Shown here: piece after piece, positions 8,746 through 17,934 of the stretch
How the letters are laid out: the number at the start of each line of letters is the position of its first letter
How positions within the stretch are numbered: position 1 is the first letter of the stretch
Assembly (NCBI GenBank): GCA_965116625.1
Contig: OZ220717.1
Span: 3,906,001-3,970,000 of the forward strand
Direction: 5' to 3'
DNA from: VXNE01 sp965116625
Lineage (GTDB): Bacteria; Pseudomonadota; Gammaproteobacteria; Pseudomonadales; Azotimanducaceae
Length of the DNA: 64,000 bases
Position numbers and translations under genes: made by a program
Notes under the pieces: model-generated
What the model saw: the letters and a program-made list of their open reading frames with translations, nothing else
What the model was told of the DNA's origin: nothing
Database searches by the model: none

Positions 8746-9473
8746 ACGCTCGGATGAACCGGCTCACCCGCTTTGGGCAGATTGCCCACACGTTTTTCCG
8801 TGTCTGGCTATTACGCAGCGGGCACCACCTGACCCATTCTTTCGACCGAACACACAACAGGCGCAGTCATGGCCAACCCGGCCGGTCACGACCAGAACTT
8901 CAAGAACCTCATCGTCGACTATCCGCGCGAGGCGCTGGCGTTGTTCGCGCCGGAAGAGGCGCCAGCGCCGGAAGAGGCGGCGCAAGTCGTCCCCGTCCGG
9001 CAGGAGCAACTGAAGGAGCGCCTCGGGGACCGCTTCCGGGCACTCGATACGCCGCTGCTGGTGCAGTGGAGCGATCATCGCCGCAGCGCCATCCTGTTCG
9101 TCATGGAGGAAGAATCGGACTGGAGCAGGTTCTCGCCGCACCGGCTGGCGCAGTACTGCCTCGACCTCGCCCTCATGTTCCGGACCGAGCGCGTGGTGCC
9201 GGTGACGATCTTCCTGCGGGACACCGGCCGGGCGCCCGGATCGCTGGTCCTGCGCACCGAGCGGCGCCCCTATCTGACCTTCGACTATCTCGTCTGCGCG
9301 ATCGGCGAGATGCCCGCCGCGCACTGGCTCGAAAGCGACAACCTGGTGGCCCGCGTCAACCTGCCCAACATGCGCTCTGGGGAGATCAGCAGGGTCGAGG
9401 TGTACGGGCAGGCCGTCCGCGGTCTGCTGGCGCTGGAACCGGACGGCAGCAAGCAGGCGAAGTACCTCGATTT

Positions 9474-9481
9474 CATCGACA
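9474..9481. repeat. Left flanking direct repeat CATCGACA of integrated element
   Basis: CATCGACA here recurs at 13361-13368. With two mismatches the match extends to 13 bases (GATTTCATCGACA and GACTCCATCGACA). It is a candidate attachment core or target duplication of the integrase-bearing element. Confidence 0.75.
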
Positions 9482-9496
9482 AGTACATGTATATCC

Positions 9497-9520
9497 ACGT
9501 GTCTAAACGTTTAGACACGT
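9497..9520. promoter_or_regulatory. 24-bp perfect palindrome at the element's left end
   Basis: ACGTGTCTAAAC followed directly by its exact reverse complement. It begins 15 bp inside the element and has no T-tract, so it looks more like a protein-binding or recombination site than a terminator. Its function is not known. Confidence 0.6.
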
Positions 9521-9582
9521 AACTAACTGTCCTACCACGATAAATGTCAATAGTCTCCAACTAAGCCACCTGACACCATGCT

Positions 9583-9612
9583 TTGACAATCCCACGTACT
9601 GTGGGGTAAAAT
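9583..9612 (+). promoter_or_regulatory. Sigma70-type promoter of the integrase with inverted repeat in the spacer
   Basis: TTGACA at 9583-9588 (perfect -35) and TAAAAT at 9607-9612 (5/6 match to -10), 18 bp apart. The spacer holds CCCAC-GTACT-GTGGG (9591-9605), an inverted repeat suitable for a repressor. The integrase ATG is 31 bp after the -10. Confidence 0.7.
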
Positions 9613-9643
9613 CCGGGAAATCGAAACGCCGGACCTGCCGCCC

Positions 9644-10756
9644 ATGACCCGCCTAACCGCCCGCTCCTGCCAATCCCTCAAACCACAGCCCCGCGTCAAG
9701 CGGTACAGCGACGGACAGCACGGACTCATGCTCGCCGTTCAGCCCTCCGGGTCGAAACAATGGATTCAGCGCCTGACCATCGCAGGGAAACGCTGCGACC
9801 TTGGCCTAGGCAGCTATCCCTGCATCGCGCTCGCGGAAGCCCGCAGGCTGGCACTCCAGAACCGAGCCGACGTCATGCGCGGCAACGATCCACGAACCCC
9901 GAAGGCTCCCCGCTTCGAAGAACTGTTGGACGAGTACGTAAAGCTCCACCAATCCAAGTGGAGTCCCAACACCGCCAAGACCAAACGCACCCAACTGAAA
10001 AAGCTCGCGCCCCTTCGCCGCATCCGCGTTGATGGCATCCGCCCGGAAGACTGTCTCTCCATCCTCCGGCCCATGTACCAGAACGGGAACACCACCGCCA
10101 AGGCGACCCGCGCACTCCTACGCGCGATCCTCGATCTAGCCATGTCCAAAGGCACCATCGAATCCAACCCCGCAGGAGAAGCACTGAACGCCGCATTACC
10201 GGCCATCAACCGCCAGACGCAGCACTTCAAGGCCCTCCCACCTAGCGAAGCACCAGCCGCCTACAACAAGCTCGTGGCGCGAAGCATAGGCGCGCTCGCC
10301 CTCCGCTTTCTCATGCTGACGGCCACACGCTCCAACGAAGTGCGCGGGATGCGATGGGATGAAGTGTCCGGCGACACATGGACGATCCCGGCCGAGAGAA
10401 TGAAGGCCCGGAAACCCCACAAGGTCCCGCTGTCACAAATCGCCCTGGACGTTCTGCGACAGGCCCGCGAAAAGAGCCCGCACGGAACACACGTGTTCGC
10501 CACCAACCGGAAAGACATGCCCCTGTATGAACTCGCAATGGCACAGCAGATGAAACGCCACCGCATCGCGGGCACAGTGCACGGACTGCGTAGCACGTTC
10601 GCGGACTGGGCGATCACCAACGGCCACGCCCGCGACCTAGTGTCTCTATCCCTCGCCCATAGCGTGGGCAACCCGACCACACGCGCCTACGCCAGAGATA
10701 CCCTGCTGGACCAGCGCCGCACCCTCATGGCCGCTTGGGGTGACTACCTCGCGTAA
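9644..10756 (+). CDS. int: Tyrosine recombinase/integrase (P4-like, DUF4102 arm domain)
   Basis: 370 residues. Catalyses site-specific integration and excision. The N-terminal arm-binding domain is seen as GLMLAVQPSGSKQWIQR and LGLGSYPCIALAEAR (about residues 25-75). A core-binding domain follows (about 90-190). The catalytic domain shows the first arginine in LTATRSNEVRGMRWDE, H-x-x-R in HGLRSTF, a late histidine in LAHSVGNPTTRAY, and the tyrosine nucleophile in AYARDTLLDQRR. All key residues are present, so the enzyme may be active. It is encoded just inside the left end of the element, as is usual for such integrases. Confidence 0.95.
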   Translation: MTRLTARSCQSLKPQPRVKRYSDGQHGLMLAVQPSGSKQWIQRLTIAGKRCDLGLGSYPCIALAEARRLALQNRADVMRGNDPRTPKAPRFEELLDEYVKLHQSKWSPNTAKTKRTQLKKLAPLRRIRVDGIRPEDCLSILRPMYQNGNTTAKATRALLRAILDLAMSKGTIESNPAGEALNAALPAINRQTQHFKALPPSEAPAAYNKLVARSIGALALRFLMLTATRSNEVRGMRWDEVSGDTWTIPAERMKARKPHKVPLSQIALDVLRQAREKSPHGTHVFATNRKDMPLYELAMAQQMKRHRIAGTVHGLRSTFADWAITNGHARDLVSLSLAHSVGNPTTRAYARDTLLDQRRTLMAAWGDYLA

Positions 10757-11253
10757 CCCGCCGGTGGGCATCCGCCGCCGCCCTCAATCGCCTTGTGGAA
10801 CCCCACCGGAACATATGCAGCGCCGCATCCTCCACAGGCCGCCTGATCCGCACCTTAGAGACCCCCACAGGGTCACTATTCCCATCCATACCCCACCCAT
10901 CCTTATCCCGGCAAGACACGCGGGCATCGCGCTTGGAGCCTCTAAGATCGCGCCTAGGCCACTCGGCAGGGGGTTTCAGGGGTCCCCCTAAAGGGGCACC
11001 CCTTCCACTTGGCCTTCGGGTCGCTAGCCCGGATCGCTCACCAACTTGGCGGATCAGGCTGAAGGAGGCGGCCAGGGATCATTCTCTTCGTTCTGGGGAG
11101 TGGCTGGCCCTGCGGATGGTCGGAACAGTGCCGGGGTTGAGCGGTTTTCGGGCCTCGAGGGGGTTGGGAACGCCCATTCGGCGGCGGGCGGCGCGGTCCC
11201 GGGCGAGTGTCATCCCCGGCGGCGGGCGCCGGTCGGCAATTGGTCGTCGGAAG
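10757..11253. other. Non-coding stretch between integrase and IS1380 transposase
   Basis: No supported gene. A hairpin-like sequence AGGGGTCCCC...GGGGCACCCCT lies at 10978-11003, but without a clear T-tract, so it is at best a weak terminator of the integrase gene. The left end of the IS1380 copy should lie near 11200; I could not identify its terminal repeat. Confidence 0.5.
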
Positions 11254-12675
11254 TCAGGTTGCGGCGGGCGGCGCGCGGGCCGGACCGGCGCATAGCGCGG
11301 CCGCGGCGGCCGCGAACTCGCCGCGGTGCGGATAGACCGAGGAGAACGACAGCCACACCCTGCGCGCGGTGATGCGCACCCGCGCGGCGACCTTGAGCAG
11401 CTTGGTCCGCAGGGTTCCGCATTGCGCCCTGGCCAGGCGCGTGCCCGCCAGGCCCAGGCGCCGCAGGCCGTGCATCAAGACGTAGGCGAACGACGCGAAG
11501 TGCAGCCGCAGCTGGTTGGCGCGCATCGTCGCCGCGCTGGTGCGGTCGGCGAACATGTCCAGCTGCTGCTCCTTGATGCGGTTCTCCATGTCGCCCCGCG
11601 CGCAGTACAACTCCTCGTACAGCCGTTGCGCGCCGGCCTTCTTCCGATCCAGGCTGGTCGCGACGAAGCGCGGGTTCGGCCCCTTCGCCAGATGCTCCGC
11701 CTTCGCCACCACCCGCCGCGACCGGCTCCAGGTGTCCAGCGTCCGGTAGCGGAACTCCCGGAACCGCCGCGACGCCGCGCCCGTGGCCGCGCAGCGGCGG
11801 CGCGACTTGCGCAGCGCCTTGCCGATCCGCTTCACCAAGCGCGGGTTGCGCGCCAGGCCGAACACGTAGTCCACGCGGTTGTCCTCGCACCAGCGCATGA
11901 TCTCCTCGCGGCAGAAGCCGGAGTCGCCCCGCGCCACCAGGCGAACCCCGGGCCAGCGCCCGCGCAGCCGGCCGACGATCCGCTCCAGCTCCCCGACGCT
12001 GCCGGCGCTGGCATCGCTGTCCGAAGCCCGCAGCCGCGCGCACAGCAGGTGCTCGCCGCAGAAGATGTACAGCGGCAGGTAGCAGTAGCCCTTGTAGTAG
12101 CCGTGATAGAAGCGGCCCTCCTGGCCGCCGTGCAGCAGATCGTCGGTGGCGTCCAAGTCCAGCCACAGCTCCTCCGGCGCCTCCGCGAACGACTCCAGGA
12201 AGATGTCCAGCAGCACGTCGTCCAGCGCCGCCGGATCCGCGACAACCTTCTTGTAGCGATCCCCCGGCGAACCGCCCAGCTCCAGCCGGTTCAGCGTGCT
12301 CGAGCCCGCCAGCGGACAACCCCGGTCCCGCGCCCGCGCCCGCCGCTCCCCGGTCGGGTCCGCCTTGCCGACCATCAGCGCCAGCAGACTGTCGCCGCGC
12401 AACGCGTCGTGATCATTGAGATCCTCGTAGCCCAGCGCGATCCCGTACACGCGCTGCGCCACCAGCTCCGCCGCCGTGTGCTCGACCTTGCGCGGGTCGC
12501 GATAGTCCGCGAAGCAGCCCGCGATACGATCCATCAGGCCGAGCCGGCGGTCCGCCTCCCGCAGCAGCACGCCGCCGCCGTCCGAGCTGAGCCGGCCCCC
12601 GTCGAATCGAGCAGCGACTTCGCGGCGGCCGAAGGCGTGAAATTCAAGTTGCGCGGGCGTACACTGTGTGCTCAA
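11254..12675 (-). CDS. IS1380-family transposase
   Basis: 473 residues, the usual size for IS1380 (DDE) transposases. Typical family sequence includes RLSSDGGGVLLREADRRLGL near the N-terminus, YGIALGYEDLNDHDALR, SSTLNRLE, LDLDATDD with a catalytic aspartate, VRLVARGDSGFCREEIMRWCE, and the C-terminal RVWLSFSSVYPHR. The frame is intact. The gene lies opposite to the integrase and is probably a secondary insertion into the integrated element. A 10-bp inverted repeat AAGGGACCTC/GAGGTCCCTT flanks the region just before its start (12674-12683 and 12735-12744). Confidence 0.93.
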   Translation of the reverse strand: MSTQCTPAQLEFHAFGRREVAARFDGGRLSSDGGGVLLREADRRLGLMDRIAGCFADYRDPRKVEHTAAELVAQRVYGIALGYEDLNDHDALRGDSLLALMVGKADPTGERRARARDRGCPLAGSSTLNRLELGGSPGDRYKKVVADPAALDDVLLDIFLESFAEAPEELWLDLDATDDLLHGGQEGRFYHGYYKGYCYLPLYIFCGEHLLCARLRASDSDASAGSVGELERIVGRLRGRWPGVRLVARGDSGFCREEIMRWCEDNRVDYVFGLARNPRLVKRIGKALRKSRRRCAATGAASRRFREFRYRTLDTWSRSRRVVAKAEHLAKGPNPRFVATSLDRKKAGAQRLYEELYCARGDMENRIKEQQLDMFADRTSAATMRANQLRLHFASFAYVLMHGLRRLGLAGTRLARAQCGTLRTKLLKVAARVRITARRVWLSFSSVYPHRGEFAAAAAALCAGPARAPPAAT

Positions 12676-13360
12676 GGGACCTCCCTTGTCTATTGATGTA
12701 AGTGTTTGACTTGACTCACATTATCCGACAAATCGAGGTCCCTTTCCATGTGCTTGTGAGATATCCGGGCTAGACGCTCCCCGATCGGCGCGATCCTCCA
12801 AGCGCGCTACCCGCTCAAACGTTTTGACGAACCAACGCAACCCCGGCCCCCCGGTCTGAACGAAAGGCACCGGGCGAACTGGGCAGGAGGAGGAAGTGAA
12901 AGAACCAGCAGGCTACCAACCTACCGGGGCTGCTGTCTTGACCCCCCGTAGAACACTTTCACTATTGGCGTCAAGGTAAGCACATAATAGCACATATGGA
13001 GATTTTTGTCAATTATATCAATCACTTACGTGCGTTTGTGATCGAGTCCAGACCGATCCTAGTCTGGGTTCCGTCCGTCGCACGGACCGTCGCCTATGGG
13101 CGACCCGGCGACGGACTCCCCCCGCGTCGCGGCGGGAGATGGAACCCAGAACCCTGTTTATGCAACACCCCGGCAAACTCCTGCCGCGCCCCTTGGGCAC
13201 ATGGGGTACATTGGTGTACCCGCAATCCCCCAAGCCCCCGCCAGCCGGGCGATCCCGCTCCCCTACCCTTGTCCCCCCGTGGGTTACAGCAAGGGATACC
13301 AAATCCGAGAATTGCATAAACACCTTATGAATCAATAAGTTATGATGACCCCGCCGACTC
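12676..13360. other. Non-coding right part of the integrated element
   Basis: No supported gene. It includes the short inverted repeat pair at 12674-12744, an AT-rich patch around 12985-13030 and a small palindromic motif GGGGTACATTGGTGTACCC near 13205. The right-hand CATCGACA boundary is at 13361-13368. Confidence 0.55.
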
Positions 13361-13368
13361 CATCGACA

Positions 13369-13706
13369 TCTACGCCGGCCTCACGGACAATGAGCGCGAG
13401 CAGTACAGGGAGCAATATCCCGGGGAGAACAAAGCCATGGCAGGCATCGTACAGACGGCCCGCGACGAAGGGATGCAGCAGGGAATGCAGCAAGGAGTGC
13501 AGCAGGGAATCCGGCAGGGAGTGCGGCAAGGTCGCATCGAAGGGGAGCGGGCGGTCCTCGAGCGGCAGCTCCAGCGGCGTTTCGGCGTCCTCGCGCCACA
13601 GATCGCCGACAGGCTCAACCAAGCATCAACGGCCGAACTGGAAAACTGGGCGGAGAACGTACTCCAAGCCGAAACGCTCGACGACGTCTTTGATCGCGAG
13701 ATCTAG
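13369..13706 (+). pseudogene. Rpn-like nuclease, C-terminal part of the interrupted gene
   Basis: In-frame continuation of the gene begun at 8869. It reads IYAGLTDNEREQYREQYPG, then MAGIVQTARDEGMQQG, then repeated Q-Q-G-(M/V/I) (about 12 residues of glutamine/glycine repeats), and a DUF4351-like end with RQLQRRFGVLAPQIADRL and WAENVLQAETLDDVF. An ATG at 13437 could give an 89-residue separate product. Short C-terminal products from internal starts are known for some Rpn genes, but whether that happens here is unknown. Confidence 0.88.
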
Positions 13707-13729
13707 CACGGCCGCCCCGCAGGTTGCGG

Positions 13730-14293
13730 TCACGCCTGCCCGCCCGCCCCGTCGCTCCGGTTAACGTGCGGGAACGGCCGGTCGGGAACGGGCATCGCGA
13801 GGAAACCGCACAGTTTCTCCCAGCCGTCCCCGGCGGTAATGTCCATGGTGAGGAGGCACTCCCTGCCGGAGAAGTGCTCGATGACATCCAAGTTGTGGCC
13901 ACGATAGCGGTCGAGATAGGCACGCTCGTTGCCGCGGGGCGCCCCCAGCCCCGGCCCATAGATCCACTCGCGCATGGGTGTCCGCTCGTCCCCGAAGTGG
14001 CGAACCACGCTGGCGATCCAGGTTTCGGGGGCACGCCGCGTCAGGATGAACCTGGCGCCGGGGAACGCCGCGTCCATCTCACGGAACAGGACGGGCCACG
14101 GGTTGTCGTTGAACGCATCGAACCGGGACGCGATGTCCAGTGCCATGGGCAGGGCATGCTCGGCGATCCGGGGGTCGCGGGCACCGTTCGGCCCCGTCAC
14201 GCGGTAGCCGAGAATCTCCAGTGCCCGGGCAAGGGATTTTGTCCCGGTCTTGTGGAAGCCGACGCAAAAGACCTTTGGCCTGTCGGTCTTCAC
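13730..14293 (-). CDS. Sulfotransferase family protein
   Basis: About 187 residues, similar to short bacterial sulfotransferases that transfer sulfate from PAPS. The 5'-phosphosulfate-binding loop is seen as VGFHKTGTKSLARALEILGY just after the start, and the 3'-phosphate motif as FILTRRAPETWIASVV. It ends with FLAMPVPDRPFPHVNRSD, typical of the family. No ATG fits: GTG 14293 or GTG 14305 are the likely starts, since the motif begins only a few residues later. It stands alone, divergent from the acyl-CoA synthetase. The substrate is unknown. Confidence 0.83.
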   Translation of the reverse strand: MKTDRPKVFCVGFHKTGTKSLARALEILGYRVTGPNGARDPRIAEHALPMALDIASRFDAFNDNPWPVLFREMDAAFPGARFILTRRAPETWIASVVRHFGDERTPMREWIYGPGLGAPRGNERAYLDRYRGHNLDVIEHFSGRECLLTMDITAGDGWEKLCGFLAMPVPDRPFPHVNRSDGAGGQA

Positions 14294-14305
14294 AGCTAGC
14301 GCCAC

Positions 14306-14680
14306 GAAATCTGTTGGCCCTTCGGGCACGCCATCTTTCGCCCCCGCCCAGGCCCGCCGACACGCGCAGATTCTAGCATCGCACTTCCGCAGCCTGGACG
14401 ATCCACACCCTTTCCTGCCCCGCGGCAATCCCGGCTGCCAGCGCCGTGTCCGACGCGACGGCCCGCCGGCCGGCGCCAGCCGAATCGCTCCGCCCAAACG
14501 GCCCCCCAAACCGCCCCCCCCAAACCGCCCCCCCAAACCGCTCCCCCCGAACCACGCCGCCCGGTCCCCACCTCGAAATTGTAGCGTCGGGCCTTCTTTG
14601 CCAGAATCTGCCGCTCGCGCCCGATCGACCGGCGCGCACGCAACAGCAACCAACGCACGGATACCGGCGGATGACACTGG
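14306..14680. other. Intergenic region between divergent genes
   Basis: No gene supported. It includes a C-rich cluster of CCCCCCAAACCG-type units (about 14495-14555), unrelated to the GGACA(G/C)CCA arrays. Promoters of the two divergent genes should lie here, but I see no clear consensus. Confidence 0.5.
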
Positions 14681-16384
14681 ATGGATAGGACAGCGATCAG
14701 CGCAGCGGTGCGCGCGGCCACCGCGCCCGGTGAACCGTTCGAGACCACGGCGCGGCGCGTCAACGGCGTCGACTTCACGACCTTCGTCAACGGCCCGGAA
14801 CACCTGCGCGACCTGTACGCCGAGGGCCTCGCCTACGCCGACAGGGACTTCCTCGTCTACCAGCAGGAACGCTACACCTTCCAGGACTCGTGGGACCTCG
14901 CGGCGAAGTGCGCCAACCGGTTGCTGGCCGAGGGGGTCAGGCCCGGCGACCGCGTCGGCATCGCGCTGCGCAACTACCCGGAATGGGCGTTCGCCTACAT
15001 GGGGATCACGTCCATCGGTGCGATCGCCGTGGCGATGAATGCCTGGTGGACGGCCGAAGAGATGATCTACGGCATCGAGGACAGCGGCCTGTCGGTGCTG
15101 TTCGTCGACCGCGAGCGGCTCGAACGGATCGGCGGCGACGCGGAGCGGCTCGGCATCGACCTGGTCACCGTCCGGTGCAGCGACGAACGATGGCCCACCT
15201 GGGAAGCCTTCGTCGAGAACGTCTCGGCGACGATGCCGGAGGTGCAACTCGACGGCGACAACGACGCGATGATCCTCTACACCTCGGGCTCCACGGCGCA
15301 CCCCAAGGGCGTGCTCTCAATCCACCGCTCGATCGTACAGGCGCTACTCTGCTGGGAAGCCAGCGGCACCATCGGCCGGCTACTCTGGCCCGAACTCGCC
15401 AGGCGCCTGGCGGAATCCGACGACGTCCCGGCGATCATCCTGGCCGTACCGCTGTTTCACGTCAGCGGCGTCGTGGTCCAGCTCCTGCAGTCGTTCCGCC
15501 AGGGCCGCAAGGTGGTCTGCATGTACAGGTGGGATCCCGAGGAAGCGCTCTCCATCATCGAGGCAGAACGCATCACGAGCTTCAACGGCGTCCCCATCAT
15601 GGCCTGGGAACTCGTGCAATCGCCGAACTACGAGAAATTCGACCTGTCGAGCCTCAAGGTTGTCGGCGGCGGCGGCGCGCCCATGCCGCCGGAACAGTCG
15701 AGGGGCATCAACGAGAAGGTCAGCCAGGGAGGCGCCGGCACCGGCTGGGGCATGACGGAGACCCAGGGACTCGCCACCACCATCGGCGGCGAGGCCCTGA
15801 TCGAGCGCCCGACGAGCTGCGGCCGCGCCACGCCGCCGCTGGCCAAGGTCAGGGTCGTCGACGAGAACGGTGACGAGGTCCCCCGCGGCGAAACCGGCGA
15901 ACTCTGCATCTGGGGCGTGATGAACTTCAAGTGCTACTGGAACAGGCCGGAGGAGACTGCGCAGACGCTGGTGGACGGATGGGTGCACACCGGCGACATC
16001 GGGCACATGGACGAGGACGGCTTCGTCTTCATCACGGACCGGAAGAAGGACATGATCCTTCGGGGCGGCGAGAACATCGGCTGCCAGGAAGTCGAAGCGG
16101 TCCTGTATCAGCATCCCGGGGTGGCCGAGTGCGCCGTCTTCGGCGTTCCCGACGAGCGCCTGGGTGAAGCCGTCGCGGCGGTCGTGATGCCGCGTCTCGG
16201 TTCCGATCTCGGCACTGAGGCGCTCAAGCACCACGCGGGCGAACACCTCGCGCAATTCAAGATCCCCGAACACATCTGGCTGCACGACGGGCGCCTGCCC
16301 AGGACCGCGTCCGAGAAGATCTTCAAACGCCAGCTTCGGGAAGAGGCTATCGCGCGCCTACGCGACGAACGATCCGCGGGTTGA
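14681..16384 (+). CDS. Acyl-CoA synthetase (AMP-forming), class I adenylate-forming enzyme
   Basis: 567 residues. Activates a carboxylic acid with ATP, then forms the CoA thioester. Seen: the ATP-binding loop LYTSGSTAHPKGVLSIHRS (about 200-220), GWGMTETQGLAT (motif with the adenine contact), VHTGDIGHMDEDGFVFITDRK and LRGGENI (hinge region), and the C-terminal lysine in RTASEKIFKRQL. Its substrate could be a medium or long fatty acid or an aromatic acid; sequence alone does not decide. No partner gene is adjacent. Confidence 0.93.
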   Translation: MDRTAISAAVRAATAPGEPFETTARRVNGVDFTTFVNGPEHLRDLYAEGLAYADRDFLVYQQERYTFQDSWDLAAKCANRLLAEGVRPGDRVGIALRNYPEWAFAYMGITSIGAIAVAMNAWWTAEEMIYGIEDSGLSVLFVDRERLERIGGDAERLGIDLVTVRCSDERWPTWEAFVENVSATMPEVQLDGDNDAMILYTSGSTAHPKGVLSIHRSIVQALLCWEASGTIGRLLWPELARRLAESDDVPAIILAVPLFHVSGVVVQLLQSFRQGRKVVCMYRWDPEEALSIIEAERITSFNGVPIMAWELVQSPNYEKFDLSSLKVVGGGGAPMPPEQSRGINEKVSQGGAGTGWGMTETQGLATTIGGEALIERPTSCGRATPPLAKVRVVDENGDEVPRGETGELCIWGVMNFKCYWNRPEETAQTLVDGWVHTGDIGHMDEDGFVFITDRKKDMILRGGENIGCQEVEAVLYQHPGVAECAVFGVPDERLGEAVAAVVMPRLGSDLGTEALKHHAGEHLAQFKIPEHIWLHDGRLPRTASEKIFKRQLREEAIARLRDERSAG

Positions 16385-16635
16385 CAGGAACCAACGCTCC
16401 GCCCGGCACCGCCAGCTGGCAATGTCCTACGCCGATTGAAGAGATGGCGCATTGCCGCCTGCACAAAGGCCGCGGGACAATCGACCGTGTGATTCCGTTG
16501 GCGAACGCAGTGCCGGACCGGCTCGTCCAGGCACCGTACCGGCTCGGTGGGACCGCCGTCTTGAGGGTGTCGAGACGGCTGTGCTACGGTCCTCGGGACC
16601 GACCTTTGGTCCAACGGCTTTGGGAGAACCCGCCG

Positions 16636-17385
16636 ATGAGCGAACCCGGGCTTTCGCCGCGCGTCATCGACTACCCCTCTTCGGACGGCAAGCCGATGAC
16701 CGAGAGCGAAGCACAGTTCCTGCCCCTCACGTACGCGGCACTGGCGCTCCGCGCGCACTTCGGGGAGCGCGACGACGTGTACGTGGGCGCGAACATGTTC
16801 CTCTACTTTGAGGAGAACAACCCGCGGGCGGTGGTGGCGCCGGACGTTTTCGTCGTCATCGGGACGCCGAAGCACGTGCGCGACTCCTACCTGCTGTGGA
16901 ACGAGCCGAAGGGGCCCGACTTCGTCCTCGAGATCACCTCTCGCAGCACAAGGAACGAGGACCAGGGCCGCAAGAAACGCATCTACGCGTCTCTCGGCGT
17001 CGGCGAGTACTTCCTGTTCGACCCGACCGGGGATTACCTGCGTCCGAGGCTGCAGGGATTCGTTTTGCGCGGGGGGCGCTACGAACGCCTGCCGGAAGTG
17101 CGGCTGCCCCAGGGAGAGCCGAGCCTCGCGAGCGCCGGGATCGGGCTTCACCTCGTGGTCCGGGATAACGCGCTGCGGCTGTACGACCCGGCGACGGGGC
17201 AGGATCTGCTCACCTACACGGAGTCGGTCGAAGCGCACGCCCAGGCAGAAGATCGCGCCGCAAGGGAAGCAGACCGCGCCACAAGGGAGGCAGATCGCGC
17301 CGCAAAAGAGCAAGCTGCACGAAAGGCCGCCGAGGCCCGCGTCGCCGAACTGGAGTCGCTCCTGCGCAAGGCACGAACCGAGTAA
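16636..17385 (+). CDS. Uma2-family putative restriction-like endonuclease (DUF820)
   Basis: 249 residues. The PD-(D/E)XK fold is suggested by VVAPDVFVVIG and DFVLEITSRSTRNEDQGRK (D...E-x-T variant usual for Uma2), and by YASLGVGEYFLFDP. An extra C-terminal coiled coil (about 200-249) contains repeated READRA/TREADRA and ends in VAELESLLRKA. ATG 16636 is chosen from the domain start and the preceding GGGAGAA; the upstream open frame is not conserved-looking. The function of Uma2 proteins is unproven; many copies per genome are common and they often spread by duplication. Confidence 0.88.
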   Translation: MSEPGLSPRVIDYPSSDGKPMTESEAQFLPLTYAALALRAHFGERDDVYVGANMFLYFEENNPRAVVAPDVFVVIGTPKHVRDSYLLWNEPKGPDFVLEITSRSTRNEDQGRKKRIYASLGVGEYFLFDPTGDYLRPRLQGFVLRGGRYERLPEVRLPQGEPSLASAGIGLHLVVRDNALRLYDPATGQDLLTYTESVEAHAQAEDRAAREADRATREADRAAKEQAARKAAEARVAELESLLRKARTE

Positions 17386-17402
17386 GTCGTCCGGCGTGTC
17401 GA

Positions 17403-17831
17403 CTAGTCGACGCGTTCCCAGTCCGCCACTCCACCCGACACGACCCGGAACAACGGGTGCACCACCGGCGATGCCGCGAGTTGCCGTTCGTGCCACTCGG
17501 GTGCCCGCACTTCAAGCTTTCGCATCAGGTGATTCCACTCGAATTCCACCTGGCCCTCGGTCACTTCAATTCGCCCTGCCCATCCACTGCCACCGATCTT
17601 TCCCACATCGAATCGATAGCCTCGCTCGACAGATTCGGCGTGCACCGCTCTCAGGTACTCGGCGATGCAATTGACTGCCGAAAGCTCGGCGCGGAATCGG
17701 ATCAACTGGGTATGATGCCGATATCCTTTCGTCCTGCCCTGCAAGACGGTCTGCGCGAGCAGGCCCTCTCTCCAGACCGCGACCAGCCCGCAGGAATCGA
17801 GGTGCATGGGGTGGAGACTCCAGAGACGCAT
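17403..17831 (-). CDS. Putative pyrimidine-dimer DNA glycosylase (Pyr_excise-like)
   Basis: 142 residues. The N-terminal MRLWSLHPMHLDSCGLVAVW and REGLLAQTVLQGRTKGYRHH match small proteins annotated as pyrimidine-dimer glycosylase/endonuclease V, acting on UV-damaged DNA. That family name rests on my recollection of similar proteins, so the function is less certain than the family. ATG 17831 is chosen as family proteins begin exactly there. A vestige of a second copy (MRLWSPHP then stop) lies behind the phosphopantetheinyl transferase gene near 18877. Confidence 0.65.
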   Translation of the reverse strand: MRLWSLHPMHLDSCGLVAVWREGLLAQTVLQGRTKGYRHHTQLIRFRAELSAVNCIAEYLRAVHAESVERGYRFDVGKIGGSGWAGRIEVTEGQVEFEWNHLMRKLEVRAPEWHERQLAASPVVHPLFRVVSGGVADWERVD

Positions 17832-17934
17832 CCGCGGGATTCTTCGGTCCTGCAGCCCGTATAGCAAGCCCTTGCTGACTTCGCGTCAGCTCTGGCAGGG
17901 AAGATGACTATCGGCTTCCTTGCCGCAAATACCC

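Larger units (their letters stand above)
8869..9522 (+). pseudogene. Rpn-like PD-(D/E)XK nuclease, N-terminal part, interrupted
   Basis: N-terminal two-thirds of a YhgA/Rpn-type recombination-promoting nuclease (transposase-31-like family, often with a DUF4351 C-terminus). Seen: HDQNFKNLIVDYP at the start, ILFVMEEESDWSRF in the core, and AKYLDFIDKY near the end. After FID the frame runs into element DNA and stops at 9522. The missing C-terminal part is at 13369-13706. Joining base 9481 to base 13369 gives a continuous 951-bp frame (316 residues) reading DFIDIYAGLTDNERE across the junction, so a 3.9-kb insertion split the gene. Confidence 0.9.
9482..13360. mobile_element. 3.9-kb integrase element (with nested IS1380) inside the Rpn-like gene
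   Basis: Bounded by CATCGACA direct repeats. It carries a tyrosine integrase next to the left end and an IS1380-family transposase. No other cargo gene is recognised. Precise excision between the repeats restores the host reading frame, so the boundaries are well supported. The right third (12676-13360) is non-coding and partly AT-rich. Confidence 0.85.

Noticed and set aside
7977..8789. Several frames in both directions over the 232-bp duplication
   Set aside because: They translate the repeats only (GVQF, DTHRS units); low complexity and no start signals.
10978..11003. Terminator after the integrase
   Set aside because: The stem is imperfect and lacks a T-tract, so it is mentioned only as a weak hairpin.
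13730..15301. 523-residue minus-strand frame extending the sulfotransferase upstream
   Set aside because: The upstream two-thirds is antisense to the acyl-CoA synthetase; the sulfotransferase begins at its phosphate-binding loop.
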